Positions 45,401 through 57,450 are shown, counted from the stretch's first letter. The stretch: 64,000 nt of DNA from Macrolepiota albuminosa (GCA_027475525.1 JAMWFC010000060.1:1178001-1242000), one strand, 5' to 3'. Numbers and translations are program-made. Notes: generated by a model from the letters alone, not told the origin.

Positions 45401-47081
45401 TGATCCATTTCCCATCTTATCCATGTCCGGTGATTGGTTTGCGTGGTCACAAGTAAATGGTCAATCCTCGTACTGCGACTCCTCCAACTATTATCCGATA
45501 TCTGACATGCGGTGGGCAATAGCGTCGACCGGATCTGCCCATCATTACTGGCACATTGGTTCTAACAGGTATGGCACTTTCTTACAGATAGAAACAGGAT
45601 TCAAGTTACTGTACGTTTTGCGACCGAAATTGGGGTCTTTCGAGGATTTTGCTACCATATCTATTTTTACAGATAAATACGTCATGCATGAGGCAAATGC
45701 TGACTTGTGGAATACCAAAGTGGTTGTATTGGAACCTGGTGACGTTTTGTGAGTGGTGCCCTTATATTGCTGCATAGACGACATGACTGTTCCCGTAGTA
45801 TCGTGCACCCTAACGTGCCACTTTGTGTCATGACACCGGTACCTTCCATATGTGTTGGAGGTCATTATTATCTAGTGACCACTCTTGCTGATTCCATTAT
45901 TGGGATATATTACCATTTTGTGGGTAGTCAAACCCTCGCAAACGCTGATCACGGAACAGCATCTCATTCTATACTGGTTCGCATGCTCGCGCATTACTAC
46001 TGCTATACAAATAAACTTTTTGAGGGCGACCTAGGTAAGCATACCTGACATTGACTTCTAATTTTTAGTTTATTAAATTTATTTTTATTTAATTTTTAAT
46101 TTTTTTAATTTTGTTTATTTATTCATTTATTTTTAGACCGGGAGTATCATCATGTGCCGGATTGGGATATCTGGAAAGGTGCCTTGTCTATTTTCTCGCT
46201 ATGCAATTATTTCGAATTGCATAGTGCTCTTATTAATTGGAACTACCCATTCCATATGGATGTCCGCGCGTTTGAGTCATCTATCAAAAACCGCTTGAGG
46301 GCCCGCAAAATTGTGTACTGGTACTTCCTGTGTCATACCTTTTGCAGGCCTGGTGATACTCTGAACGGTTACGACGCATTCCAGGCTATTTACTCCATGT
46401 TTTTGGCTCGTCACGCTCACGTGCTTATACTACTTAAGAGAGCCGCTCATGCATTGGGAATACAAGGTGAGATTGAAGGGCTAGGTACATCTTCAGTTTG
46501 GACGGCGGTTTGCAAATATATACGCGATGGGCCTGCATGGGATTATTTCAAAAATATGACAGCCAGTTCTTCTGACCGATTGTTTTATTGGGATAGACCG
46601 TCATATACCGTCGAGAAATCTACTTGTGATGCATATGGTGCGCTATAGTCTTGCTGCATCAGTCTTTTATTATTATTGGTTTATTCATTTGTATTTACTA
46701 GATTGTCCTTACCTCAATGGTCTGGTGTACGGAGATAAGGAAACGGCATATGAACTCGGATACTCTCTATCGCACATATCATCTCACCTGGATCGCAACA
46801 ATCCTAAGGATGATGTTTACAAAACCCTTGCATACAGCAATGGAGACGATTTTGATGATGACTTCGAATCTCCTAATGAGGCTATAACTGAACCATATTC
46901 GCGTCGGTCTTCAGACCCTGAATCCTCGCCAGAGGAAACCATTTTGCCATCTAATCGTCGTTTGCAACGGAAAGGATTGCCAATCTGTCTGACTGCAGGA
47001 TCTGCTCAAAATATTCACAAACAGAATCGTCCATCTTTGACTGCATCGGAACACACTTGTCGCCAAGGTACGTATTTATAA
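42422..47081 (+). pseudogene. Large JmjC-like protein gene with several in-frame stops
   Basis: Exons follow with ordinary GT-AG introns: 42422-42547, 42616-42861, 42928-43179, 43242-43297, from 43352 to the AAG before GTGTGA, then LWNHIGGLERPLAV into 44690, and further exons to 47081. The central part reads ASTGSAHHYWHIGSNRYGTF, KLLYVLRPKLGSFEDF, WNTKVVVLEPGDVL, VHPNVPLCVMTP, ICVGGHYYL and ANADH. This is the strand order of a JmjC cupin. The first iron-ligand motif reads HIG where HxD/E is expected, so dioxygenase activity is doubtful. TAG near 42479 and TGA at 42751, 43006 and 44081 interrupt otherwise open exons. The N-terminal domain (ARHVGKKNVVTTLINLTSAA, REYNEVGAKETVF) is unknown to me. 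It may be two genes; I favour one because the frame continues through short introns near 44700-44820. Confidence 0.5.
43479..43632. repeat. 77-bp tandem duplication 13
   Basis: Perfect copies at 43479-43555 and 43556-43632, plus one chance base. It covers an exon end (NPREYNEVGAKETVFK) and intron start. With one copy removed the exon is followed by a single ~57-nt intron and an in-frame next exon. Confidence 0.95.
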
Positions 47082-47089
47082 TTGGAACA

Positions 47090-47555
47090 CTTCCGTATTA
47101 TCAGGTGGTTAATCAATTATTTGTTGTAGTCCATCCCCGAATTACATTATCCGACCCCTGACCTATATTATTGACATATGTTGTGTTTACATTCGATCTA
47201 TCAAAAAAAAAAAAAAAATTGTGTTTGTATCTATATACTAATGTAAATATTTGTGTGTTTTGCTAATACATTGATGTAATATGAATCGTACTTATACTCA
47301 GCGGTCGTCTATACAAATGATTATGTAATAACAAATTACGTGTCTTACCAAAGGGTTGTCTGTCTTGACGCTTGTGTAACAAATACCACCTTTCAAGTTA
47401 TTAGTATGTGACTCATCACCTTTTTTGTTGAGCAATGGGCTAGTGTCTATCTGCTCGTCATGTGCAGAATATACATCCTTGTTGTATCTGCAAATGCATA
47501 TAATATTGAGTAAGTTATACCCTATTAATCAATGTTCACCTACATATTAAACTGA
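47090..47555. other. Intergenic, nothing recognised
   Basis: AT-rich spacer with an A15 run near 47204-47218. Confidence 0.4.
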
Positions 47556-48250
47556 ACTGAATGCAAACCAGACCCTCTTTACACAATGTAAAGCCTGTTG
47601 AACCACACTATGTGGTACACAACATTTCAAACGCAACTTGCATGCATTCAGAACGCAATGTATCATGCATGCGAATCGACCGTGGTGGTTCTGCACCTCT
47701 TATAGGTTTATGCACCCACCATATCAACCGATGTGATTATGCTGAGGTAAATCAGCACCACTCTCATGTTGCCCTTTTACGTTACATGCGTTCGCGTCTA
47801 TATGCCATTCCGACGTCTTTCACAGTGTTTGCGTATCAAACTAGACATTGCGTCAATTAAATGGCGGTTTGTTTATCTGGACGGACGAATGTACAATCAA
47901 TGGTCTCCTCATAGTTACATCGACCTATACAATTTGCTATACCCTTGGGTACATGTTTGCCGATTTTGGACCGGTATGCACACTGCAAGGACGTGTCATG
48001 TTTTACAAGTTCTATCAACCAGAGGACATATTCTACAGCACGATTTTGCGATTTCCTTGAGGGACTGTGTGTCCGGCACCAGTATATTTCAACGTGCTGT
48101 CAAACACGGCTTGTGTGATGCTGCAGTAATTGCACGTTTAATTGAAGAGGATGTTGACCTTCCTGACGGCTGGCCATCCTTTGTTTATGTACTCACTCAG
48201 GCACGTAATACTTACTATGGAGTGTGTGAGTTGTCTCTACACATATAATG
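47556..48250 (+). CDS. Open region upstream of the Helitron, possibly its N-terminal part
   Basis: Frame 47766-48248 encodes LRIKLDIASIKWRFVYLDGR, YIDLYNLLYPWVHV and AVIARLIEEDVDLPDGWPSF. Codons look protein-like and the frame leads toward the Helitron polyprotein with no clear spacer. An upstream open block at 47561-47860 is in another frame. I cannot tell whether it is a separate gene or the start of the Helitron protein. Confidence 0.35.
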
Positions 48251-51200
48251 TACTCCATCCATCGATCATCTTACAAAACCATGTTCATACACTCCACTAC
48301 TCGAAGAGATACATATCGAGTTGTGTACTTCACTTTGGTGGTGGCAAGTTCTATTCATTTCCTGTAGAGGCAGTTAGTCCGTATGTGTCTGCTGGTCACG
48401 ATCATGTCATGGTAGGGTGGGTGTTCAAATATGTTAATCACGTAGATGCCAGCGGTCTCGCATCATATCCTGTGACGAAAGGCTTTGTGCATGCGCAAAT
48501 ACCTGTACGAGAGTTAATCAACCACTTGTCTATAAAAAATATCCATCTGGTTGCCCACATGCACGGCATCAGTATGAGTAGTTCTATACTGAAGGAAGAA
48601 TTACCCTTTAAGTTTGATGGTCACAGTTGCCTATCGTGCGTCATCAACACTACGGTGTTATGGTCTGAACCAGATAAACAAACCAAAGACGCAGCACGGC
48701 GGGCAATCGCCCGTTGCACATGTAAACAGAGACAATCCTCATATCCTTGTCGTCATAGTACTCATAGACATACTCGTAAATCCACATGCATTGAACAAAG
48801 CATTGCCGTACCTCTTGAACAAGAATATCCAGATCCAGATGAAAGTGTAGTATTTCCACCACATCCGCTTAGTAAGTCACGAACCATGGATATTGTAGGA
48901 AATTTTTGTTCTGGCACAGGACAGAGATATGTGGAGGAGGCAGGTTGTGCGGTGTGTGGTCTCCTACATCCTGTAGCCGATATGAATCCTCTCAAGAGTA
49001 TGAAAGGTTATCTAGACATACTCTGCGTTCCAGGAGTCACCAAAATAGAACAATTATCTGATACAGATCGTGTTAGGGAGCTGAGAGGACCGGTAATTGA
49101 TCACTCGTGTAAACACGTTTGTCGATTGTGCAGACAGCAACTGTTCAATGGGCTCATTCCAAAAAACATGCTAGCCAATGGCTTTTGGATTGGCCCTATA
49201 CCTGACATGTTAAAATGCCTTAATTAGATCGAACAGATATTAGTTGCTAGGGTAAGAAAGTCCTTGTGTTACACTCATGTTTCAGCCTCCGGTCTGAGCA
49301 AGATGAAGGCACATCTTATTGCTTTCGAGTCACCTATTCAGAAGGTATATCAAGTCCTTCCACCTCCTGTAACCGACCTCAATGACGTGATCGCAATTTT
49401 ATTTTCTGGTCCTTGCAAGCCATCTGCTAAGGAGTTACAGAGGCTACCTCTGCTCATAAGAAGACGGAATGTTCAGCGTGCATTAGAATGGCTCAAACTT
49501 AACCATTCTTCATATAGCGATCTGGAAATATTGTACAGCAACTTAGAGAGATATCCTGAAGATGTTCCTCCTGTGTCCGTTGTTCATCGCCAAAGCGCTG
49601 ACGAGGCTGGTACGATAGACCCACTGGTACATGAAGATAATAAGGAGTCTGGTGTCAACGTGGGCAATTGCCCCTTTGTTGTCCATGGCCTCACTGGTGA
49701 TGCTTTATCAGCCAAGACTACGGATGAACTTAAAGGCCTTGCAATGCAACATTGGATGTCTAACAGAAAGGCTCTGCATATTGGTCATTCTACATACCCC
49801 AAGAATACATTTGGCAATCCAGATTTGTATCCGCAAATGTTTCCTTGGCTGTTCCCCTATGGTCTAGGTGGCATAGGCAGTAACAAGTGTGGCGTATCAG
49901 TGCATGCGCATAAAGCCAATTTGCTTATGTATCATGATAAACGCTTTCAAACAGATACTGGATTCCCATTTGCTGCCTTCAGCCATGAACAGGTAAAGGC
50001 TGCTACTAGTGGAGGCTATCTAGCAACAGAACATGCAAACTTTAATGACATATCTGACCTTTCACAAAGAATGGCAGCTGGAGATATAGTGAAGCCGGTT
50101 ACAGAGGATGAAAAAGCTTGTTTCCGTGTAATAGATGACTTGGATGTAATTTCTGGTGATGTCGAAGGGTCTGCTGTTTCCAAAAAACACATGCGGAATG
50201 AGATCTGGTCCCTTGTCATAAGCAAAGGTGCTCCTTCTTGGTATATCACCTTATCGCCTGCCAATGTAAAACACCCTATATGTCTTTATTACGCAGATAG
50301 CAAGACGTCCTTCACACTGTCTGTGCCCTATACTTTGGATGATGCTTACCATCTTATATCCAAGAATCCTGTTGCCAGCGCACGTTTCTTTCATTTTATG
50401 ATAAACGCATTCATAATCCATGTATTAGGAACCAACTCAGATAATCTGGGATTGTATAGGCATACTTCGGCATACTACGGTACTGTGGAGCAACAAGGTA
50501 GGCTTACCCTCCATTTACACATGCTTTTGTGGATTCGAGGAGGGTTAACTCTGGATGAAGTCAGGGAAAAAATCATGGACCTGTTGTCAGGGTTTCAAAA
50601 GGCTATCGTAGAATATCTAGAATCAGTACATCGAGGCGATTTCTTGACTGGAGCACTGGAAGACATCGAAAAGCATATATCGTTAAATAAAGCTGCACCA
50701 GGATATACAGATCCCACTAGGTCGCTTCCGGAACAGCCGTCCATTCCTTGCAAAGAAGAATGCTCATCGTGCGCAGCGTGTGATAATGCAGCAGGATGGT
50801 GGGATTGCTTTTGTCATACGGTGGACGATCTGCTGTACCGATCAAACATACATACATGTACTTCCACTAAGGACAAAAATGGCATACAGAAAAAAAATAA
50901 GGAACATAAAGGATGTCTTGATAACCCCATACATGTACTTCCACTAAGGACAAAAATGGCATACAGAAAAAAAATAAGGAACATAAAGGATGTCTTGATA
51001 ACCCATGGGGTAAATGTAGAGCAAGATTCCCTCGTCCATTGTACGTGCACACAGAAGTTGATCCAACTACTGGTGCTTTGAACATGCAGAAGACGGAACC
51101 ATGGCTCAATATATTTACAAGTCCTCTTATTTACCTGTTTCGATGCAATACCGACGTAACAAGCCTCCGCTCTGGTACAGCCATCAAGACTGTTTTGTTG

Positions 51201-53930
51201 TACGTTACTAAATACGTTACAAAGCCCATCCTCAAAACATGCACTGCATTTGAGGCGGTTGCTTCAATATTCACTAAACATGCAGATATACTGAATGGTC
51301 CACTTAATCGTCAAGAGAAAGCCCACACGCTAATGACCAAGATAGCTAATGTTCTTAGCACTAAAACGGAAATGGGATCGCCAATGGTTTGCATGTATCT
51401 ATTAGGCAATCCTGATCATTATACTGACCATAACTTCTCAAATTTGTATTGGCCTACTTTCGTTTGAGAGGCCAGACGTCCTTGGGCGGACGATGCTGCT
51501 GACCAGTTACATGACAAGTTTTCCAATAAGTTGGCAATAATTAAGAGACGAGGATGAGTGATAGGGCTATCACCTGTATTTGATTATATTTTCAGAGGGC
51601 CGGAGTTGGACCAAATGACTTTGTACGAGTGGTCGTCAAGATGTAAGAGAGTAAAGTTGACCAACAGAACACGTAATATATTGGTCGATGATGATGACAT
51701 ATCTCTTGGTGGAATGAAAAACATGCAGGGTTCAGTGGTTATTAAATTCTCAAGTTGTCATCCGCTTTCCAACACTCATGGTACTTATGTGTATCCTCCT
51801 TTATGTAGGCGTGTCCTTAATTTAGTAGGCGGAAATTTACCTAGAAAGGATCAAGGGGATAGAGTACTATTGTGCGACCATGTTAACGCTTTTCAAACCT
51901 TGGCGTACAGGACACGACCTTAAAAATACTGGAGAAACATGGGATTCAGCTTTTGAATATACATCCTTCAATAAGCGTCAACTCACATTGCTCAAGAACA
52001 TGAACATACGATATGAATGCTTAGATGTGGCCAACAACTTTTATGCTCAGCTGAAGAGCGGAGGTGTATGTCTTACTAATTCAACGCTGACCAGAGACAA
52101 ACTATCTGACATGATGCAGCGGGACAAAACTGAAAACTTCGAGGACATGGACGATATAATCGCAGGTGTTGATGAAGAAGCATCTGCTGTGTTTGGCAAG
52201 AAAGAATTAAAACATAGATCTGATATGCTGCAAATGTCAGCAACTATGGCAGATCTGGGGTAGAGAGATCCTATAATAGACCAAGTGTTTCCTCAAATCG
52301 ACGCCGTTGAACCTATGAATGAAGAATGTAACTCTTCTTACTGGAAAGCTGTTGTTACAGCAAAGCAGGATGAGGTACTGAAGAGCCGAAATTCCAGCAT
52401 ATCTGCATGCAGTGGTAAGTTACCAGGCAGCGTACCAGAACTACTGGGACATGTCGACATAGTAGATAGGAAGTATCTTCAGAAGATATATGTGGACGAT
52501 AAATGGGAACCTACTATTGCTATTATATCTTCAGACTACGGGCTGAACGAAGAACAGCTGAGAGTGTTCTGCATTGTGGCTAATCACGCAACGTCATATA
52601 TGCCTGAGCAACTTAAAATGTATATGGGAGGAATGGGGGGCACTGGAAAAACCCAGGTGCTCCGAGCCCTCATCAAGTATTTTGAAGCTAGAGGAGAGGC
52701 ATATCGTCTGGCTGTGGTTGCACCTACCGGCACTGCTGCATCGCTTATAGGTGGCTCAACATATCATTCGATGTTCGGCATTAATGACATGGTTGGTGTA
52801 TCGAAGAAACAACTCGTTCAAATTAAAACTTGTTTACTAGGTGTCGAATACGTGTTTTTCGATGAAGTATCTATGTTATCGTGTCGAGACTTGTATAAGA
52901 TTTCCGCAAGACTGGCTCAGCTGTCCGGTAGACTAGATATCCCTTTTGGTGGTATGAACATGGTATTTGCAGGTGATTTTGCTCAGTTGCTCCCTGTTGC
53001 TGGGCACAAAGGATCAGCCTTATATAGTAGAACTGTAGGTTTAAATACCAAAATGTTGAAGAATCAGGAGTCTGCCATAGGCAAGGCTGTATGGCATCAG
53101 GTAACAACCGTTGTCATATTGCATACAAACATGAGGCAGAAAACTCAGTCTACAGAGGATGTGGCTTTGCATACCACGCTCGAAAACATGAGGTATAGAG
53201 CATGCACCAAAGAAGACATGAAGTTTCTTAAGAGCAGATCATTGGCTGTCTCTAATAGTTGCCCATCTATATCCGATAAACAGTTTAGAAATGTTTCTAT
53301 AATCACCGCACAAAACGTAGACAAAGACGCTATTAATATTATAGGAAGTACTCAATTTGCAAGCGAGAGCCATCAGGAACTAGTGCATTTCTACAGCAAA
53401 GATAGTCCGTCATCCAGAGATGGCGATGCAACAAAAAACCATTCATCTAACTACACGCGCTCTAAAGAAACCACGAGATTTCCTCCAATTATACAGCATG
53501 CGTTGTGGGACCAACCTCCATCATCTTGCAGCATTCAAGTTGCGGGAAAGCTGTCGTTGTGTGTAGGCTTGCCTGTTATAATCAAGAATAATGCAGCTAC
53601 AGAATTATGCATCACCAATGGACAGGAAGGTTTTGTGTATGGGTGGAAAAGTTGCATCGGATCGGCCAGACAAATTATGCTGGATACGTTATTTGTACTA
53701 CTCAACAATCCTCTGCAAAGAGTAAAAATTGATGGACTTCCCGTTAATGTGGTTCCGATTGTACGTACAAGCGTGCATTTAAAATGTAGACTTCCTAGCA
53801 ACGACAGTGTGTCTTTGTCTCGATCACAGGTAGAGGTATTGGTAAACTACGCAATGACGGATTATGCGAGTCAAGGAAAAACTAGACCTTACAATCCAGT
53901 AGACTTAACCAAGTGTCAATCGCACCAAGC
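48250..53930 (+). pseudogene. Helitron Rep-helicase polyprotein, decayed and cut by gap
   Basis: The domain order is typical of a fungal Helitron. First comes an N-terminal Cys-rich/DUF6570 region (CAVCGLLHP, HVCRLCRQQLFNGLIPKNML, NGFWIGPIPDM). The Rep (Helitron_like_N) domain follows with LTLHLHMLLW (HUH motif) and YVTKYVTK (the two catalytic tyrosines), linked by CLDNPWGKCRARFP once the 77-bp duplication is removed. The Pif1-type helicase has MGGTGKTQVL (Walker A), FFDEVSML (Walker B) and TDYASQGKT near its end. Defects: TAG 49225-49227, TGA 51465-51467, TGA 51555-51557, a frame change near 51860, TAG 52261-52263. The last helicase motifs fall in the 100-N gap. Rolling-circle transposition by this copy is unlikely. 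Helitron termini (TC...CTRR with hairpin) were not located. Confidence 0.9.
50851..51004. repeat. 77-bp tandem duplication 14
   Basis: Perfect copies at 50851-50927 and 50928-51004, inside the Helitron Rep domain. It shifts the frame. Removing one copy reads straight through the expected CLDNPWGKCRARFP motif. Confidence 0.97.
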
Positions 53931-54030
53931 NNNNNNNNNNNNNNNNNNNNNNNNNNNNNNNNNNNNNNNNNNNNNNNNNNNNNNNNNNNNNNNNNNNNNN
54001 NNNNNNNNNNNNNNNNNNNNNNNNNNNNNN
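53931..54030. other. Assembly gap, 100 N
   Basis: Exactly 100 N, the usual placeholder for a gap of unknown size. It removes the end of the Helitron helicase. Confidence 1.
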
Positions 54031-54670
54031 TGTACGATGTCGATGTGTCCTCTCAATATATCTTCATATACGTTTACATTTGTTATTCCACTCACATAAC
54101 ATCATGTTTGCGCTCCCCATAGCTAGTATTCAGTGTTGGCACCCCCGCACTTCCACTACATCATCGTACGGCAGACGGATGAGGAAAATGGCAGACGTTG
54201 CCTTATCTACAGTATCCAGTTGGTACTTCGATGTATTGACACGGGTGAACGTTGCCGATCTAGTGTTCTAGTGAGTTTTTCTGGACATTTTAGCATTTAT
54301 ACGCAGTTTTATGATGTCGAATTTATATATTACCGTCAGCGCTTATGCTCATAGAGACCGTAACGCGTGACATCTCACGATAAAGGGATTCGACCAAGAA
54401 AGTTGTCTCATTGCGGCTTTTCACTTATACCCGAGCGATGATGAGCGACACTTAGATGAAGCATACACTTATTTGTATGCCGGTGCATTGTACAGCTGGA
54501 CGGCTCGGGCCATAATAGTAATGCACATCGTTCTGACTAGCGTAACTTGTCATCATGTTTTCAACGCCTCTTCAAGAGAAATCGTGAGTATTCAGTTGTC
54601 CGGTATTTTATCGTCTAATTTTATTAGTGCGGGCACATTACAGACCTCATATGAGCGGAATGTATAAATT
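54031..54670 (+). CDS. Possible gene fragments after the gap
   Basis: Open blocks 54133-54354 (HFHYIIVRQTDEENGRRCLI) and about 54385-54667 (QESCLIAAFHLYPSDDERHL, AGALYSWTARAIIVMH) have protein-like composition but lie in different frames and match nothing I recognise. They do not look like the missing Pif1 C-terminus. Confidence 0.25.
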
Positions 54671-54854
54671 CCGTCTGTATTTTTTCATATAAGTCGGTTT
54701 AATTTTAACCCACAGATAATTCATATGTTTTATTGTAGTATCAGTGCAATGTATTTTAACATTTTATTCTAGTAAATACGAAGTGTATTCATCTATCAAT
54801 GTACATGTATATACATCATATTTAAAATTAGGAATATTTAAAATTGTGTTAAAA

Positions 54855-54913
54855 TAAATAAATAAATAAAAGCAATAAATAAATAAAAGTAATAAATAAA
54901 TAAATAAAAGTAA

Positions 54914-54945
<32 letters not shown>
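54855..54945. repeat. (AAAT)n simple repeat
   Basis: Runs of AAATAAAT broken by GCAATA or GTAATA. Confidence 0.9.
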
Positions 54946-55152
54946 ATTATATAAGCGTTTGGTTGGACGGCCTGTTTACTTATCACACGTGCAAGCGCCT
55001 TAAATAGGTAAGCAGGCTTTCTAATGGAACATGTTTCTGAAACCAGCGGTTTATTCTAGAATGAAGTGGAATATTTTATATAATGTGACCTGCTAGATAT
55101 ACGGCAATCCCCGTGCAACTCCTGAGCAGTTTGGTTGTCAGCATCTGCTCTC

Positions 55153-56778
55153 ATGGAGTCGCTCAAGCATGTGCTGCTGGCATTCAAAGTGCTAGGTATG
55201 TCTCCTCCCAACTGCATAACTATATGTTCTAAAAAATTTATATAGCCTCACGAGTGGATCACATACAGCCAAAACCAAATGTGGGTAAAGTCAGCAGATA
55301 GTTGAAGGGCTATACGTGTCTCTAGGACTACGATGCAAATCAACAGTGTGTCATCGAACCTGATTCAGGCGAAACCGGAAAGCTCTGTTTCGTTATTCTG
55401 CTATATATCAAGGCATCGACTTCATTGCTTCTATTTGTTGCCCCTCCAAAATCATTCCACAAGTTGGCTTCTACTCGGTGTTGGCAACATATGACAATAA
55501 ACCAATCTACACGCAGCCAAGGCTGCAAAAGACTGTCTGCCTTCCTTTACCAACAGATAGTCCCTCGCCAAACACTCTACACGTCTCAGGCAGTATCTTT
55601 GTTCATCCGTGCATAAGCCTTGGGTATAGCCAGGACCGTTATCTTGATGCTGACTCTATGCCAGAGCTTGTATAGTTCATTGCTTCACATCATCCCAACC
55701 ATACCATTGGCATTCGTACTCACACTGGTGAAGATTCGTCTTACAACGTTGCATTATATTAGTTCCAGGCAGCAGCTGAATATGTGTCATAATGGCTGGT
55801 CAGTAGTGGATCGAACAATTTTATTATTATTATTATTAGTATTTTTTTAGGACGTACAGCAAAGCCTCCATCTGCGTGTGGACGCTCCAAGGATGACGAA
55901 GGGGCACGCATTCGTTTGAAGCTAACAAGAGAGACGCGGGCAGGTATTTGTAATAAATTGGTACGTCGGACTTATTGATTGTACTTCGAACTATTTTATT
56001 TCGATTTTAGGACAAGCAGCAAAGCCTCTAGCTGCGTGCGGATGCTCCAAAGACAACGTGGGTCGAACTATTTTATTTCGATTTTAGGACAAGCAGCAAA
56101 GCCTCTAGCTGCGTGCGGATGCTCCAAAGACAACGTGGGGGTTAACGTTGGCTGTTTAAAGCCAGCAGGAGCCACGCTTATGCGTATATGTTACTGTCAC
56201 ATGTGTATTTGATGCGTCACAGTGTCCTGGACATTGCTCAACCTGAGCGCTGCTTTGAATGTCCATTCCCATCTTATAATGTCCATGATTTGCTTGTCAA
56301 GTTCCGAACAATCATCCTACACGGTTTCCCGACCTATTGACGGTGATTCGTCATATAAAATCAGAAAAAGGGAAAGCAGAAGGACCAGTGTGGTTCAGGG
56401 CATCAAGTACGTAGTTTTTGCCCTTTTTTTTTGGCTCTGTTAAACTCACAGATGACCAGATATGCGCACACGTATGTTATTCGAGCATTCGAGCACATCA
56501 AAGGGGTTACAGGGAGGGTCAAGGAACTAAATGGTAACAAGGAACAGGTTATGTTATTCGAGCATTCGAGCACATCAAAGGGGTTACAGGGAGGGTCAAG
56601 GAACTAAATGGTAACAAGGAACAGGTGAGTTGCCAGTTTTTGACGTAATTCATCTAATAACACCCCTTTACAGGCCACGAATACGAAGCCACGTCGTACA
56701 GGGATGTACTTATTATTGTACGGCGGTCGTGTTGACGCCAACACGTTCTACGCATACAGGGACGTTGTTGACAACTGA
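55153..56778 (+). CDS. Multi-exon gene, unknown function
   Basis: The ATG at 55153 opens MESLKHVLLAFKVL. A run of short exons follows. The longest open block (about 55422-55675) reads KIIPQVGFYSVLATYDNKP and VCLPLPTDSPSPNTLHVSG and ends at a TAG, after which the frame stays open (FIASHHPNHTIGIRTHTGED). Two similar modules at about 55855-55945 and 55995-56200 share KP.(S/A)ACG(R/C)SKD. The last exons are VSRPIDGDSSYKIRKRESRR, TRYAHTYVIRAFEHIKGVTG and TNTKPRRTGMYLLLYGGRVD, ending TGA 56776-56778, with ordinary introns between once duplication 16 is collapsed. The repeated module and basic segments suggest a nucleic-acid-binding role, but that is a guess. Confidence 0.4.
55986..56139. repeat. 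77-bp tandem duplication 15
   Basis: Perfect copies at 55986-56062 and 56063-56139. Confidence 0.95.
56473..56626. repeat. 77-bp tandem duplication 16
   Basis: Perfect copies at 56473-56549 and 56550-56626. It lies in an exon that ends in a GTGAGT donor. One copy alone gives a simple exon. Confidence 0.95.
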
Positions 56779-56782
56779 ATGT

Positions 56783-56806
56783 TTTTTTTTTTTTTTTTTT
56801 TTTTTT
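56783..56806. repeat. Poly-T run
   Basis: Uninterrupted T-run of about 24 bases just after the preceding gene's stop; length may be unreliable. Confidence 0.8.
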
Positions 56807-57234
56807 TGAAACATTTATGCCTTTTTTTGTTTTCTTTTTTTTTATGTTATGATTACGGATACTGTTATATACGATTCGAACATTGAATATTATACAAACG
56901 TTGCCGGTATTTCTCCCTTCTGCGCTACCATGTCGCGCCGCGCTGGCAAGTCACACTAACGTGGTCACATTGACACTGCCACGTCACGTATTCAACACCC
57001 TATGCTGTAGGCCTCGGTCTCGTCGACGTTTTGATCAAATTCGGCAGGTAGATCTCGGTCACGCCGTGCTAGCAACGGCCCATACAAGCAAGTTGTAAGT
57101 TGTCAGTCAAATTGTCAGTCAATCTGTCATATGTGCCTAATTCCAGTTCAACTGAGTTCCAGGTCCAGTAGGATAGGCGTTGCAAATACACTGTATTCAC
57201 GTGTAACCATAAGAGCCTCGCACCCTACCATGGC

Positions 57235-57450
57235 ACGTCGATCTCTCTAGCACATCAATCCCGATCTTATCGGTATTACTATTTTTTGCTGGCTCGCTCT
57301 ATATCCCAGCCTACTTCGCGTCGCAAGCTTCGAACGAGCTTCTCGACTGTCCGCGAGTTATTCTAGTCGATCCATTTCACCTATCCCCCGTCCATCCCCT
57401 ACTTCTGATGTGTTGTGGCGACGCGCTCGAGGCAACAATGAACAGTCGAG
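57235..57450 (+). pseudogene. Degenerate duplicate of the membrane-protein first exon
   Basis: CTCTATATCCCAGCCTACTT, GCGTCGCAAGCT, GAACGAGCTTCTCGACT and CGACGCGCTCGA match the first exon at 57690-57840 closely, 395-400 bases upstream of it. No ATG frame is maintained and no downstream exons follow, so only this exon and its flank were duplicated. Confidence 0.7.

Noticed and set aside
6951..52263. TGA recoded as arginine in this organism
   Set aside because: Intact genes here (57635-58663 and 4911-5997) use normal codons with standard stops, and the TGA-bearing genes also carry frameshifts and other stops. C-to-T decay at CGA explains the pattern without a new code.
53913..54122. Open frames crossing the N run
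   Set aside because: They are produced by translating N as X. Nothing is known about the true sequence or length of the gap.
4407..56626. The 77-bp duplications as a new class of biological tandem repeat
   Set aside because: Sequences differ completely between sites while the period is constant, and removal repairs genes. A natural process with a fixed 77-base step is less plausible than uncollapsed assembly overlaps.
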